64,000 bases of DNA from the NCBI RefSeq assembly GCF_019599045.1, contig NZ_CP080623.1, positions 2,564,501-2,628,500 on the forward strand, written 5' to 3'. The stretch is from Roseovarius sp. SCSIO 43702 (GTDB taxonomy: Bacteria > Pseudomonadota > Alphaproteobacteria > Rhodobacterales > Rhodobacteraceae). The notes below the pieces were generated by a model. That model worked only from the letters and a program-made list of their open reading frames with translations, searched no databases and was not told the origin of the DNA. The position numbers were made by a program, and so were the translations under genes. Below are positions 54,953 through 64,000 of the stretch, piece after piece; within the stretch, counting starts at the first letter, position 1; every line of letters begins with the position of its first letter.

Positions 54953-56779
54953 CTACGGCCAGTCGAGCCTCAGCGTCGTGCCCCCCTCCCCGCCCGTCAA
55001 GGTCAGGGTGGCGCCGATACGCGCGGCACGGCGGCGCATCGACGCGAGCCCGTGGCCGCGACGCGCCGGCGCCTCCATGTCGAGGCCGCGCCCGTCATCG
55101 GTGAGGCAGAGGTGCCGTCGTCCGGTCTGCACGGTGATGCAGCTTGCCTGCGCGTGCTTGCTCGTGTTGGTCACGAATTCCTGCACGATGCGCAGCAGGT
55201 CGATGTTGCTGGAGGGGCCGGGATCGGGCATCTGCGGCTCGTCTTCCACCTGCCAGTCGAACCGCAGCCCCTGCCGCTCCAGCATCGGCTCGAGCCGCGC
55301 GCGCATCATGGCGAGCAACCCGGCCACGTCGCCGGGATTGTAGAGGCTGTCGATGATCAGGCCCATGTCGGTCTGCGCCTCTTCCAGCAGGTCGCGCAGA
55401 TGGGGGTCGGCATTGTCGGAGTGGCGCAATCCGGCCAGCGCGTTCACGAGGTGCCCGCCCACCCCGTCATGCAGGTCCATCATGATGCGCTGGCGTTCCG
55501 CGGTCAGCAGCATCTCGCGTTCGCGCGCCTTCAGCGCATCGGCGGTGCGGCGCAGGGTCTGCGAGCGCAGGATCACCCGCTCGCGCAGCTTCGCGGCCAG
55601 CGCCTCCTGCCGGCCGAGCGCGGTCACGAGTTGCATCAGGACCAGCCAGCCGGTGACGAACATGAACACCATCGGCATGAACTGCCCCAGTTGCATCGCG
55701 ACGGGCGGCGGGCGGAGGTAGAAATAGAGCGCATCGTGCAGGGCGAGCGCGGCGGTGACGCTCATGGCGACGTAGAGCGTCGCGAACCGGCCCGGCGTGG
55801 TGAACCGGCGGTCGCGCAGGAAGATCGACAGCAGGTAGATCGTGATCACCAGGGCCACCGCATGCACCAGCGCGGAGGCGGCCAGCAGCCACTGGGGCCA
55901 GGCCAGGGCCATGACGAACATGACCGGCACCGAGCCGAGGGCGAAGGCCAGGGTCGCGGTCTCGAACCCGTCGGGCCGGCGGCGCAGGAAGCGGCGGATG
56001 AACCGGTGCAGCGCCGCGATCAGGATCGGGACCGACACGGTCCAGAGCGCCTGCCAGAGCGGCGCCGGAAGAGGTGGGCGCGTCGAGGCGTAATGCAGGC
56101 TCAACACCGTGGCCGCGGCACCCGCGATCGCGGCCCAGCGATAGACCTTGTCGCCCCGCCGCGTCACCGCGAGGCCGGTCATCCCCACGGTGCAGAGCAA
56201 AGCCAGAAGCAACCCGAACCGCGCCACGTCACGGGTCAGCGTGGCCCGCCACAGATACGCGTCGCGCAGCGCCGCGTCCGGCCCCGCGTGAAATGGCATG
56301 AGCGACACCTCGAACCAGGGCGCGCTGCGCAGCACCAGGTCGACCGGCGCCTCCCCGGCCTGCAACGGCTCGGGGACGCGGACATAGGCCGGACGGTTCC
56401 AGTGCCAGGGCGTTTCGGCGCCCGTCGCGGTGCGCAGCACGGGCGTCTGCCCCACGAACACGGTCAGCGCGTCGCTGAACAGGGGGAAGAACATCGCCTG
56501 CGGCCCGTCGCCCCCTTGGGCCGTGGCCCCGGCGGTCACGCGCAGGCGCACCACGTCGCCGACGGCACCCGAAAGACCGCCGAAAAAGGGCAACGGAACC
56601 GGATCGCCGACGCATTGCGCCTGCGGTGCGGGATCGGAACAGAGGATCGCCCGGTCGATCATCGTCGCACCGGGAAGCGGCGTGACGCGGCCGGGCGCCA
56701 GCCAGACCAGCGCCGCCAGCAGCGTCAGCGTCAGCAGCACCGAAAGGGTGCCGCGGGCCAGACCGCGGCCCGCTCTCAC
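54953..56779 (-). CDS. NarL-type sensor histidine kinase with 7TM-DISM-like sensor
   Basis: A 608-residue membrane kinase. After a signal-anchor helix (about 12-28) comes a periplasmic domain (about 30-185) with FFPLFSDALTVFVGQTP and WHWNRPAYVRVPEPLQ. This recalls the extracellular 7TMR-DISM sensor. About seven membrane helices (185-385), a coiled linker and a HisKA_3 box follow, ERQRIMMDLHDGVGGHL with His437. The ATPase domain has EFVTNTSKHAQA (N box), TDDGRGLD and GHGLASMRRRAAR. Its start overlaps the response-regulator stop (ATGA), so the two are cognate. Signal unknown. Confidence 0.87.
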   Translation of the reverse strand: MRAGRGLARGTLSVLLTLTLLAALVWLAPGRVTPLPGATMIDRAILCSDPAPQAQCVGDPVPLPFFGGLSGAVGDVVRLRVTAGATAQGGDGPQAMFFPLFSDALTVFVGQTPVLRTATGAETPWHWNRPAYVRVPEPLQAGEAPVDLVLRSAPWFEVSLMPFHAGPDAALRDAYLWRATLTRDVARFGLLLALLCTVGMTGLAVTRRGDKVYRWAAIAGAAATVLSLHYASTRPPLPAPLWQALWTVSVPILIAALHRFIRRFLRRRPDGFETATLAFALGSVPVMFVMALAWPQWLLAASALVHAVALVITIYLLSIFLRDRRFTTPGRFATLYVAMSVTAALALHDALYFYLRPPPVAMQLGQFMPMVFMFVTGWLVLMQLVTALGRQEALAAKLRERVILRSQTLRRTADALKAREREMLLTAERQRIMMDLHDGVGGHLVNALAGLRHSDNADPHLRDLLEEAQTDMGLIIDSLYNPGDVAGLLAMMRARLEPMLERQGLRFDWQVEDEPQMPDPGPSSNIDLLRIVQEFVTNTSKHAQASCITVQTGRRHLCLTDDGRGLDMEAPARRGHGLASMRRRAARIGATLTLTGGEGGTTLRLDWP

Positions 56780-57447
56780 AGAAGCCCGAACCGCGCCGCG
56801 ATCGCCACGGCCTCGATGTTCGAGCGGGCCTCGAGTTTCCGGTAGATCGCGTTGATGTGGGTGCCGACCGTGCTGATCGAGATGGAAAGCCGCTGCCCCA
56901 CCTCCTCGCGCTTGTAGCCGCGCGCGACGAGACGCAGGATCTCGAGCTCGCGCGGGGTCAGTTCGGGCGCGTCACCCCCTGCCGCCTCGGGCTGCACCCG
57001 GTCGACCATGGTCAGAAGGTGGCGGGCGACCTGCGGGCTGATCGGGCTGCCGCCCGCCAGCACGGTGCGAACCACCTCGGCGGCGCGGTCCAGCGCCTCG
57101 AACTTGAGCATGTAGCCCCGCGCGCCTGCACAGATCGCGTCGACGACATTGCGTTCCTCTCCGAAGACGCTGACGACGATGGTCTCGCAGGGCCAATCGG
57201 CCTTCGCGACGGCGCGCACGATCTCGAGCCCCGATCCGTCGGGCAGGCCGAGGTCGCTCAGCACGATACGCGGACGCAACCGGTGGAGCGCCTCGAGACC
57301 GTCCTCGACGCTGTGGGCAACGCCCGCCACCCGCAGTCTCGGAGAGGCGGCGATCTCGCGTCGCAACTGCTCGGCCGTCTGGTGCCGGTCCTCGACGATG
57401 AGAACCGATGCAACGGCGTCCGGGGACGAGGAAGCGTCGTTGGTCAT
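56776..57447 (-). CDS. LuxR/NarL-family response regulator
   Basis: A 223-residue response regulator. The receiver domain has the acidic pair Glu19-Asp20, phosphoacceptor Asp65 in LSDLGLPDGSG and a conserved Lys in GYMLKFEALD. The C-terminal GerE HTH is LTPRELEILRLVARGYKREE followed by VGQRLSISISTVGTHINAIY. Start at 57447 (MTNDASSSPD) is chosen as homology begins soon after; an ATG-like start seven codons upstream is possible. Cotranslated with the kinase. The N-ATPase and RND genes flanking it on the same strand are possible targets, but no binding site is visible. Confidence 0.88.
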   Translation of the reverse strand: MTNDASSSPDAVASVLIVEDRHQTAEQLRREIAASPRLRVAGVAHSVEDGLEALHRLRPRIVLSDLGLPDGSGLEIVRAVAKADWPCETIVVSVFGEERNVVDAICAGARGYMLKFEALDRAAEVVRTVLAGGSPISPQVARHLLTMVDRVQPEAAGGDAPELTPRELEILRLVARGYKREEVGQRLSISISTVGTHINAIYRKLEARSNIEAVAIAARFGLL

Positions 57448-57558
57448 GTGACGTCGATGTCCGAGCATGAGAACCAGATGCCGAGGTTACTTGAGCGCCC
57501 GTCGATTCTACAATCGCCGGATCCGTCTAGGGGCGCGAGAAAAATCGCGCCGTCCGTC

Positions 57559-60500
57559 TCACGTCTCCGCGGTTTTCCTGCCCCCTGCCGCGCGGCGGAA
57601 GATGCGGGTGACGATGACGAAGAAGAGCGGCACGAAGATCACGCCGAGCACCGTGGCCGAGATCGTGCCGCCGAGCACGCCCGAGCCGATCGCCGTGCGC
57701 CCGCCCGAGCCCGCGCCGGTGCTGAGGACCAGCGGCAGCACGCCCAGCGAGAAAGCCATCGAGGTCATCAGGATCGGGCGGAAGCGCTGTTCGGCCGCGA
57801 TCGCCACGGCGTCGATGATGCGCTCGCCCTCCTCGTATCGTTCTCGGGCGAATTCCACGATCAGGATCGCGTTCTTGCCCGTCAGGCCGATCACCGTGAG
57901 GATCCCCACCTGGAAGAACACCCCGTTCTCGAACCCGCCGAGCCACGCACCGACGAGCGCGCCCAGCACACCGATGGGCATGGCGAACATGACCGCGAAG
58001 GGGATGGACCAGCTTTCGTAGAGCGCCGCGAGCGACAGGAACACCACGGCGAGCGACAGCGCGTAGAGCAGCGGCGCCTGGTTGCCCGACTCGCGCTCCT
58101 CGAGCGAGAGGCCGGTCCAGGCGAGCGCGTAGCCGCTGCCGAGTTCGGCCACGATGCGCTCCATTTCGGCCATCGCCTCGCCGGTGGTGACACCTGGCGC
58201 GGGCGTGCCCTGAAGCTGCATCGAGGGCACGCCGTTGTAGCGGTAGAGCCCCTGCGCGCCGTATTCCCACCCGGCCTCGGAGAAGTTCGAGAAGGGCACG
58301 AGGCCGCCCATGGCGTTGCGCACCCGCCATTTGTCGATATCCGACGGCACGGCGCGGGCGTCGGGTTCGCCCTGGACGTAGACGCGCTTGATGCGGCCCT
58401 GGTCGATGAAGTCGTTGACGTAACGGCCCGCCCAGGCGATCTGGAGCAGTTGCGCCACGTCCTCGGGGGTGAGGCCCATCGCGCCGGCCTTGCGCCAGTC
58501 GATGTCGAGATTGAACTGCGCCGCGTCCTCGAGCCCGCTGGGACGCGCGGAGGCGATGAGCGGGCTTTGCGCGGCGGCGCCCAGCACGCGGTTGCGCGCC
58601 GCGACAAGGTCGGCGTGGCTCTGCCCGCCGCGGGCCTGGAGGTAGAAGTCGAAGCCCGAGACGTTGCCGAGCTCGATCACCGAGGGGGGCACGATGGGAA
58701 AGACCTGCGCATCGCGGATCTGGCTGAAGGCGCCGAAGGCCCGGCCGGCGACGGCCTGAACGCTCTGGCCCGGTTCCTCGCGCTTCTTCCAGTCCTCGAG
58801 CTGCACGAAGGCGATGCCCATGTTCTGGCCGCGTCCCGCGAAGCTGAACCCGACGACGCCGAACATGGATTTGACCACCCCCTCCTCGGCCACGAGGAAA
58901 TGATCCTCGACCTGTTCGAGCACGTCGAGCGTGCGTTCCGCCGAGGCGCCCGTGGGGGCCTGGATGAGGGTGAAGAGGATGCCCTGGTCCTCGTCAGGCA
59001 GAAACCCCGTGGGCGTGCGCGCGAAGAGCGCGACCATGACGCCCACCAGCACGAGATAGACGACGCCCACCCGGAAGGGCCGCCGCACGCTCCAGCGCAC
59101 GGTGCCGGTATAGCCGCTGGTGAGCGCCGCGAACCCGCGGTTGAACCAGCCGAAGGGCCCGCCCTTGCGGCCATGCGCCTCGACATCCTTGGCCTTGAGC
59201 AACGACGCGCAGAGCGCGGGTGTCAGGGTGAGCGCGACCACGACCGAAAGCGCCATGGCCGAGACGATGGTGATCGCGAATTGCTGGTAGATCACGCCGG
59301 TCGAGCCGGGGAAGAAGGCCATCGGCACGAAGACCGCCGAAAGGACGAGCGCGATCCCGATGAGCGCGCCGGTGATCTGGCCCATCGACTTGTGCGTCGC
59401 CTCGCGCGGCGAAAGGCCCTCCTCTTCCATGATGCGCTCGACATTCTCGACCACGACGATCGCGTCATCCACCAGAAGCCCGATGGCGAGCACCATGGCC
59501 AGCATCGTCAGCGTGTTGATCGTGAACCCCGCCGCCGCCAGCACGCCAAACGTGCCCAGAAGGACGACCGGCACGGCAAGCGTCGGAATGAGCGTCGCGC
59601 GGAGGTTCTGGAGGAAGAGGAACATCACCAGGAAGACGAGACCGATGGCCTCGAAGAGGGTCTTGACCACTTCCTTGATCGAGATCTCGACGAAGGGCGT
59701 GGTGTCGTAGGGGATCACGTAATCGACACCCTCGGGAAAGAAGGCCGCGAATTCCTCGAGCCGCTCCTTCACCGCCTCGGCGGTGTCGAGCGCGTTGGCG
59801 CCCGAGGCGAGGCTGATCGCCATGCCGGCCGCCGGATCGCCGTTGAACCGCGCGATGGTGGCATAGCTTTCGGCGCCGATCTCGACCCGCGCCACGTCGT
59901 CGAGCAGCACGAGGCCGCCATCGGTCTCGGAGCGCAGGACGATCTGGCGGAAATCCTCGGGCCGGCTCAGCAGCGATTGCGCGGTGATCGTGGCGTTGAG
60001 CTGCTGGCCCGCGACGGCGGGGCGATCCCCGAAGGCGCCGGCCGAGATCTGGGCGTTCTGCGCCGAGACGGCAGCCACCACGTCCGACGGGGTCAGCTCG
60101 AACGCGGCGAGCTTCGACGGATCGAGCCAGATCCGCATGGCGTATTGCCCGCCGAAGACGTTGACCGACCCGACGCCCTCGATCCGACTCAGCTCGTCCA
60201 CGAGGTTCGAGACCATGTAGTCGGCGAGATCGACCTGTTCGAGCGCGCCATCGGTCGAGATGAGGCCCACGACCATCAAGAAGCCCGCCGAGGATTTCTC
60301 GACGGTGATGCCCTGCCGCTGAACGGGTTCCGGCAGGAGCGGCGTCGCCCGGCTCAGCTTGTTCTGGACCTGCACCTGGGCGATGTCGATGTCGGTCCCC
60401 GTCTCGAAGGTGAGCGTGATCTCGGCGCGGCCCGCGGCGGTGGAGTTCGAGGAGAAATACCGCAGGCCGTCGAGCCCTGTCATCTGCTGCTCGATCACCT

Positions 60501-60687
60501 GCGTCACGGTGTTGGCGACCGTGCTGGCCGACGCGCCCGGATAGGTGGCGGCGACCGATACCGAGGGCGGCGCGATCTGCGGATACTGCGCCACCGGCAG
60601 GAGCCGGATCGCGAGAAGGCCCACGCCCATGATGAGGATCGAGATGACCCAGGCAAAGACGGGGCGGTCGATGAAGAAACGGGGCAT
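57559..60687 (-). CDS. RND efflux pump, HAE1 family (AcrB-like)
   Basis: Inner-membrane trimeric drug/proton antiporter of 1042 residues, the standard length. The first helix is [20 protein letters not shown]. The proton-relay aspartates lie in [18 protein letters not shown] (helix 4), and the porter-domain phrase [20 protein letters not shown] is present. A family end with [20 protein letters not shown] follows. Substrates are probably hydrophobic toxicants. The adaptor gene lies 24 bases upstream; no outer-membrane TolC gene or TetR regulator is in view. Confidence 0.93.
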   Translation of the reverse strand: MPRFFIDRPVFAWVISILIMGVGLLAIRLLPVAQYPQIAPPSVSVAATYPGASASTVANTVTQVIEQQMTGLDGLRYFSSNSTAAGRAEITLTFETGTDIDIAQVQVQNKLSRATPLLPEPVQRQGITVEKSSAGFLMVVGLISTDGALEQVDLADYMVSNLVDELSRIEGVGSVNVFGGQYAMRIWLDPSKLAAFELTPSDVVAAVSAQNAQISAGAFGDRPAVAGQQLNATITAQSLLSRPEDFRQIVLRSETDGGLVLLDDVARVEIGAESYATIARFNGDPAAGMAISLASGANALDTAEAVKERLEEFAAFFPEGVDYVIPYDTTPFVEISIKEVVKTLFEAIGLVFLVMFLFLQNLRATLIPTLAVPVVLLGTFGVLAAAGFTINTLTMLAMVLAIGLLVDDAIVVVENVERIMEEEGLSPREATHKSMGQITGALIGIALVLSAVFVPMAFFPGSTGVIYQQFAITIVSAMALSVVVALTLTPALCASLLKAKDVEAHGRKGGPFGWFNRGFAALTSGYTGTVRWSVRRPFRVGVVYLVLVGVMVALFARTPTGFLPDEDQGILFTLIQAPTGASAERTLDVLEQVEDHFLVAEEGVVKSMFGVVGFSFAGRGQNMGIAFVQLEDWKKREEPGQSVQAVAGRAFGAFSQIRDAQVFPIVPPSVIELGNVSGFDFYLQARGGQSHADLVAARNRVLGAAAQSPLIASARPSGLEDAAQFNLDIDWRKAGAMGLTPEDVAQLLQIAWAGRYVNDFIDQGRIKRVYVQGEPDARAVPSDIDKWRVRNAMGGLVPFSNFSEAGWEYGAQGLYRYNGVPSMQLQGTPAPGVTTGEAMAEMERIVAELGSGYALAWTGLSLEERESGNQAPLLYALSLAVVFLSLAALYESWSIPFAVMFAMPIGVLGALVGAWLGGFENGVFFQVGILTVIGLTGKNAILIVEFARERYEEGERIIDAVAIAAEQRFRPILMTSMAFSLGVLPLVLSTGAGSGGRTAIGSGVLGGTISATVLGVIFVPLFFVIVTRIFRRAAGGRKTAET

Positions 60688-60711
60688 GTCAGGCCGGTCC
60701 TCGCGCGGGGA

Positions 60712-61929
60712 TCATTGCTCTGCGGTCTCGGGCGCGGACTGCGCCTCCGCGTCGCCCCCGGGCTCGGCGTCGGCATCGGCAGCGCCGCCCGCCTCAGGCG
60801 CCGCACCGTCGCCATGGGCTTCGGCGCGCGGCTCGGGGGTCACGGTTCCGCCCGGCGCGGTCTTCTGGAACCCGGCGACCATGATGCGTTCGCCCGGTTC
60901 GAGCCCGGCCTCGAGCACCCAGTCGCTGTCGCGATCCTGGATGATCTCTATGGCGCGCTCCTCGACCGTGTCGGCGTCGGTCACGACCCAGACGATGGGC
61001 CGCCCCCGCCGGTCGCGCTGCACCGCCTCCTGCGGGACGAGGATGACATCCTCGGCCTTTTCCACCGGCATCTCGACCTGCACGTACATTCCCGGCAGCA
61101 AGAGAAGATCGGGGTTGGCGAACTGCATCCGAAGCGTCACCACGCCGGTTTGCGGGTCCACCTTGGGCTCGGCCGCGTTGAGCCGCCCGGTATGGGCATA
61201 GTCGGTCCCGTCGGCCAGCGTGAGCCGCACCGTCCCGTCCGCGCCCGCAAGCGCCTGCTGCGTCTCGCCCCGCCGCCAGCGCAGAAGCTCGGCCGCCGAT
61301 TGCGTGACATCCACGTAGACCGGATCGATCCGCCGGATCACCGCAAGCGGCTGCGCCTGGCTCGCGGTGACGAGCGCGCCCTGGCTCGTCTGCGAAAGGC
61401 CGATGCGGCCCGAAAGGCGCGCGCGGATCGTCGTGTGCGACAGTTCGATCTCGGCGGCGTTGAGCTGCGCACGCGCGAGCTGGAGCCCCGCCGCCGCCTC
61501 GTCACGCGCGGCGATCGCGTCGTCGAGGGCGCGTTCGCTCACGATGTTGCCGGCCTGCAATTCCTGCAGCCGCGCCGCCTCGCGCGCGGTGGCACCCGCC
61601 TGCGCCTCGGCCTGCGAGACGCGGGCGCGGGCCTGCTCGACGGTGGCCTCGTAGCTCGCCGGATCGATCCGGTAGAGCGCGTCGCCGGTCTCGACCTCGC
61701 CGCCCTCCTCGTAAAGGCGCTCGATGACGATTCCGTTCACCTGCGGGCGCACCTCGGCCTCGGCCGAAGCCGCGACACGGCCGGGCAGCGTGGTGGTGAG
61801 CGTGACGTTCTGCGGCTCGACGGCGATGACGGTGACGGCGGGAGGCGGCGGCGCACCTTCCTGCGCGTGGGGGGCAAGCGGCACGAGGGCCACGAGGAGG
61901 AACGAGAGCAGACGGGCGAGTCGGGACAT
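60712..61929 (-). CDS. RND efflux periplasmic adaptor (AcrA-like)
   Basis: Membrane-fusion protein of 405 residues. A signal sequence (about 1-22, ending PHAQEG) precedes a lipoyl-like half (GRVAASAEAEVRPQVNGIVI), a helical hairpin (VEQARARVSQAEAQAGATAR), the second half (TIRARLSGRIGLSQTSQGAL) and a beta barrel. The C-terminus is an unusual acidic Ala/Glu tail (about 370-405). No lipobox Cys is obvious, so it may be soluble or anchored by an uncleaved signal. Pairs with the pump gene directly downstream. Confidence 0.9.
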   Translation of the reverse strand: MSRLARLLSFLLVALVPLAPHAQEGAPPPPAVTVIAVEPQNVTLTTTLPGRVAASAEAEVRPQVNGIVIERLYEEGGEVETGDALYRIDPASYEATVEQARARVSQAEAQAGATAREAARLQELQAGNIVSERALDDAIAARDEAAAGLQLARAQLNAAEIELSHTTIRARLSGRIGLSQTSQGALVTASQAQPLAVIRRIDPVYVDVTQSAAELLRWRRGETQQALAGADGTVRLTLADGTDYAHTGRLNAAEPKVDPQTGVVTLRMQFANPDLLLLPGMYVQVEMPVEKAEDVILVPQEAVQRDRRGRPIVWVVTDADTVEERAIEIIQDRDSDWVLEAGLEPGERIMVAGFQKTAPGGTVTPEPRAEAHGDGAAPEAGGAADADAEPGGDAEAQSAPETAEQ

Positions 61930-62099
61930 TGCGATCCTCGCATGGGGACGACGCGAAGCGGGCCCGCGCGGATCGGAAACGATGCGTGCGGCGGCGGCGC
62001 CGTCGGCGTGAACGGACGGGTCTGGGCGTCACGTTGACCATGTATCGCAAGCAAGAGCAAGCCCGCACCACGGCCGATGGCCGGGGCCCCGCGCGAAAA

Positions 62100-62121
62100 C
62101 GCCAGCCCGCAAGGGCTGGCG
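62100..62121 (-). terminator. Intrinsic terminator of the PRC-barrel gene
   Basis: CGCCAGCCC and GGGCTGGCG form a perfect 9-bp stem around a 4-base loop, 28 bases beyond the PRC-barrel stop. On the minus strand it is followed by TTTT, as expected for a rho-independent terminator. Confidence 0.8.
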
Positions 62122-62148
62122 CTTCGACAGGGTCATGACCTGGAACGG

Positions 62149-62520
62149 TCAGTCCTTCCACTCGGGAAGTGCCTTCATCTCGTCCTCGGTCATGTCCACG
62201 ATCATGCGGTCATTCTCGCGCGAGATCTGGTCGAGATTGATGACCACTTCCTTCTCGCCGATGCCGAGGAAGCCGCCCACTTCGGCGGAAACGGCCATCG
62301 CCTTGCCGTCGCGGGTGAAGAGCACGTCCTCGATCTCGCCGATCTTGTCGCCGCCGGTGGTATAGATGTCTGTGTCCTCGATCTTCTCGACCGTGGTGCC
62401 GAAAGGTTCGATGACGACCTTGTCGAATTCCACGAGGTCGGTCGCGGATTGCGCGGTGGCGACCCCCGCGATGCCGGTGGCCATGATTGCGGCGAGTGCG
62501 GTTGTGGTGAGCGTCTTCAT
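62149..62520 (-). CDS. Secreted PRC-barrel domain protein
   Basis: A 123-residue protein with a signal peptide (MKTLTTTALAAIMATGIAGV, cleavage near ATA-QS) and a PRC-barrel domain (IYTTGGDKIGEIEDVLFTRD, GKAMAVSAEVGGFLGIGEKE, VVINLDQISREN). Periplasmic PRC-barrel proteins of this kind are common in Rhodobacteraceae and act in stress or envelope homeostasis by inference; none is well characterised to my knowledge. Start at 62520 is supported by the signal peptide; single-gene unit with its own terminator. Confidence 0.85.
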   Translation of the reverse strand: MKTLTTTALAAIMATGIAGVATAQSATDLVEFDKVVIEPFGTTVEKIEDTDIYTTGGDKIGEIEDVLFTRDGKAMAVSAEVGGFLGIGEKEVVINLDQISRENDRMIVDMTEDEMKALPEWKD

Positions 62521-62625
62521 GTCGTTCCTCCTTTGCGTGTCGGTGACAGTTGCAAGGCCAACGGCCACCGCGCGCGCATGTTCCAGCGGCGTGGCGCAGA
62601 ATCTCCGGGCACGGCGCGATGCCGC

Positions 62626-63717
62626 TCAGCGATGCCGCTCACCGGACGCGCGGAGCGGTCGCGAAGGGCGCGTTTCGCTTGGCCCTTGCGCCTCTTCTCC
62701 CAGCCGGTCGAGCCAGGCCCGGCCCAGCCGCGCGGTGGTGGCGGCGAAACCGGGGGCGAGCTTTCGCGGCTCGGGGGCCTCGATGTGGCTGCCGATCCAC
62801 GCCAGAAGCGCCATGCGACGCAGCATGACGAACGTGTCGATCTCGGCCTCTTCCCCGGGCGAGAGGTCGCGGACCGAGCGGTAGCCCCGGACCCATGCGG
62901 CCTTGATCGCCGGGATGCGGGGGTCGTCCTCGATGAAGCTGATGGCGGCCGCGAAATCGTAGAGGAACCAGCCCCAGCCACAATCGTCGAAGTCGATGAG
63001 GCGCGTGCCGCCCTCGTCCACCAAGAGGTTGGCGAGGCGCATGTCGGCATGGATGAGGTTGAAGCGGTCGGGCGGCCGGCCGAAGGCGTCGAGCCGCGCG
63101 CGCACCCTCTGCTCGACGCGCTCCAGCACCTCGCGGATCTCCCCGGTCACTTCCGGCGCGTCGCGCCAGTCGCCCCAGGTGGCGCGGGGGCCGAACACCG
63201 CCTCGGCGTCCCAGGTGAGACGCTCGAACCGGGCGGGTTTCTCCCAGTGCAGGACATGCGCGTGACAGCGCGCCGCGATGGCGCCGAGTTCCTCGAATCC
63301 CGGCGTCAGGTCGCCCCTCTCGTCCGGCGCGGTGCCCTCCACGAAATGAAACAGCACCATGTGGCGTGGCGCATCGAGCCCCTCGGCGCGGCCCGTCTGG
63401 ATCGGGTCTCCGTTGCGGCCCGGATAAAAGCCCGGAGTCGTGACCACCCCCGACGCGCCGAGCGCCTCGAGCCAGGCCAGCTCGCATTCGATGGCGCGGC
63501 GGCTGTGGTAGTTCTCGCGATGGATGCGCAGGACGGCCCGGAAGCCGCCGGCGCCTTCGACGAGATAGGTGGCATTCTCGGCCACGTTGAACAGTCGTGC
63601 AGTCGCCCCCTCCGGCACCGCGTCCCAGAGCGGCAGCGCGGCTTGCGCCATTTCGCCCAGATGGCGCAGAAGTTCTGCCAGCGGCATGTCCGGCGTCGAC
63701 ATCTCGTCTCCCGTCAC
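62626..63717 (-). CDS. APH-like small-molecule kinase (phosphotransferase enzyme family)
   Basis: A 363-residue kinase of the aminoglycoside phosphotransferase/choline kinase fold. It shows the N-lobe lysine region AVLRIHREN, catalytic loop LIHADMRLANLLVD (Asp and Asn) and metal-binding LIDFDDCGWGWFLYD. The form recalls homoserine kinase ThrB II or SrkA-type stress kinases rather than drug-resistance enzymes. The C-terminus is basic and low-complexity. Substrate unknown. It stands 105 bases from the PRC-barrel gene. Confidence 0.82.
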   Translation of the reverse strand: MTGDEMSTPDMPLAELLRHLGEMAQAALPLWDAVPEGATARLFNVAENATYLVEGAGGFRAVLRIHRENYHSRRAIECELAWLEALGASGVVTTPGFYPGRNGDPIQTGRAEGLDAPRHMVLFHFVEGTAPDERGDLTPGFEELGAIAARCHAHVLHWEKPARFERLTWDAEAVFGPRATWGDWRDAPEVTGEIREVLERVEQRVRARLDAFGRPPDRFNLIHADMRLANLLVDEGGTRLIDFDDCGWGWFLYDFAAAISFIEDDPRIPAIKAAWVRGYRSVRDLSPGEEAEIDTFVMLRRMALLAWIGSHIEAPEPRKLAPGFAATTARLGRAWLDRLGEEAQGPSETRPSRPLRASGERHR

Positions 63718-63758
63718 GTCTTTCGCGGCCTCGCTATACAGACCTCTGCCGTCGCGGC

Positions 63759-64000
63759 CTAGATCCCCCCGAACACGGCCTCTCCCGCCACGTATGTCGC
63801 GACCACCCCGATCTCGTGGATCCGCTCGGGCGGACAGGTGAAGATGTCGGTGTCGAGGATCGCGAAATCGCCCAGCATCCCCGGCACGAGCCGTCCCTTG
63901 AGATGCTCCTCGCGCCCCGCGAAGGCGCCGAGCGTGGTGTAGGCTTCGAGCGCTTCGTGCACGCTGACCGCCTGGCTCGCGTCGAGCGATGCCCCCGACG
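63759..64000 (-). CDS. Amidohydrolase (YtcJ-like), C-terminal part
   Basis: The last about 80 codons of a gene that enters from the right edge. The reading LDASQAVSVHEALEAYTTLG, then KGRLVPGMLGDFAILDTDIF and ATYVAGEAVFGGI matches the closing beta-sandwich of amidohydrolase-fold enzymes of the YtcJ/N-acyl hydrolase type (GxLxPGxxADxxxLD). The metal-binding barrel is outside the window, so the activity cannot be specified. Confidence 0.75.
   Translation of the reverse strand, partial: SGASLDASQAVSVHEALEAYTTLGAFAGREEHLKGRLVPGMLGDFAILDTDIFTCPPERIHEIGVVATYVAGEAVFGGI

Noticed and set aside
56857..62037. A 1726-codon open frame on the plus strand
   Set aside because: It is antisense to the response regulator, RND pump and adaptor genes. 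Its translation is the His/Arg/Asp-rich type produced by reading GC-rich genes backwards, and it has no recognisable domain.

Overview
The window looks like chromosome of a GC-rich alphaproteobacterium of the Rhodobacteraceae (Roseobacter/Rhodobacter) type. This rests on protein character and gene order: fabI-fabB-fabA divergent from a Fur-family irr gene, tmk-holB-tatD behind dacA, and GTA/prophage-like tail proteins with DUF2793. No rRNA or species marker is present, so genus is not assigned.

Left core (1-17304). The start of a ferredoxin-reductase-like gene is followed by the fatty-acid genes fabA-fabB-fabI (minus), irr and a quinone oxidoreductase (plus), and an FKBP isomerase. A plus-strand metabolic run comes next: HAD dehalogenase, alpha/beta hydrolase, threonine/serine dehydratase, zinc alcohol dehydrogenase and an enolase-superfamily dehydratase. 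A tightly overlapped minus-strand block then reads SPOR lipoprotein, dacA, tmk, holB, tatD, PhnP-like metallohydrolase, AEC permease. It ends at a tRNA-Ser(UGA).

Island (about 17305-43620). The tRNA is followed by gene debris: a 26-codon stub, a frameshifted secreted protein, a large serine recombinase broken by one in-frame stop, a truncated S24 repressor and a 5'-truncated phage/GTA-like tail protein. Two immune modules sit in this debris. Module A (21465-25601, minus, lower GC) is a translationally coupled cassette: small HTH protein, C5-cytosine methyltransferase, Vsr nuclease, GHKL (MutL/Hsp90-type) ATPase and an unrecognised Rossmann-like partner. Module B (29423-43331) looks like a DISARM-type system without the PLD protein DrmC. 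It has a C5 methyltransferase and Vsr, then an opposing operon of AlpA-like HTH, BrxR/CapW-like WYL regulator, two tandem UvrD-family helicases, a DrmA-like helicase, a DrmB-like DUF1998 protein and a NERD nuclease-helicase fusion. The right edge carries an 11-bp copy of the tRNA 3' end, so this is probably a tRNA-integrated defence island.

Right core (43621-64000, nearly all minus). A Mla-type lipid transport operon (MlaE with N-terminal STAS, MlaF, MlaD, accessory lipoprotein) is followed by a complete N-type ATPase operon in the order atpD-C-Q-R-B-E-F-A-G. After that come a NarL-type two-component system, an RND efflux pair, a PRC-barrel protein, an APH-like kinase and the end of an amidohydrolase. 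The N-ATPase is normally an extra enzyme beside the housekeeping F-ATPase, which is not in this window.

The most promising material for novelty is the drmC-less, NERD-containing DISARM-like operon and the Dcm-Vsr-GHKL-partner cassette. All functional assignments come from reading motifs by eye; no database search was run.
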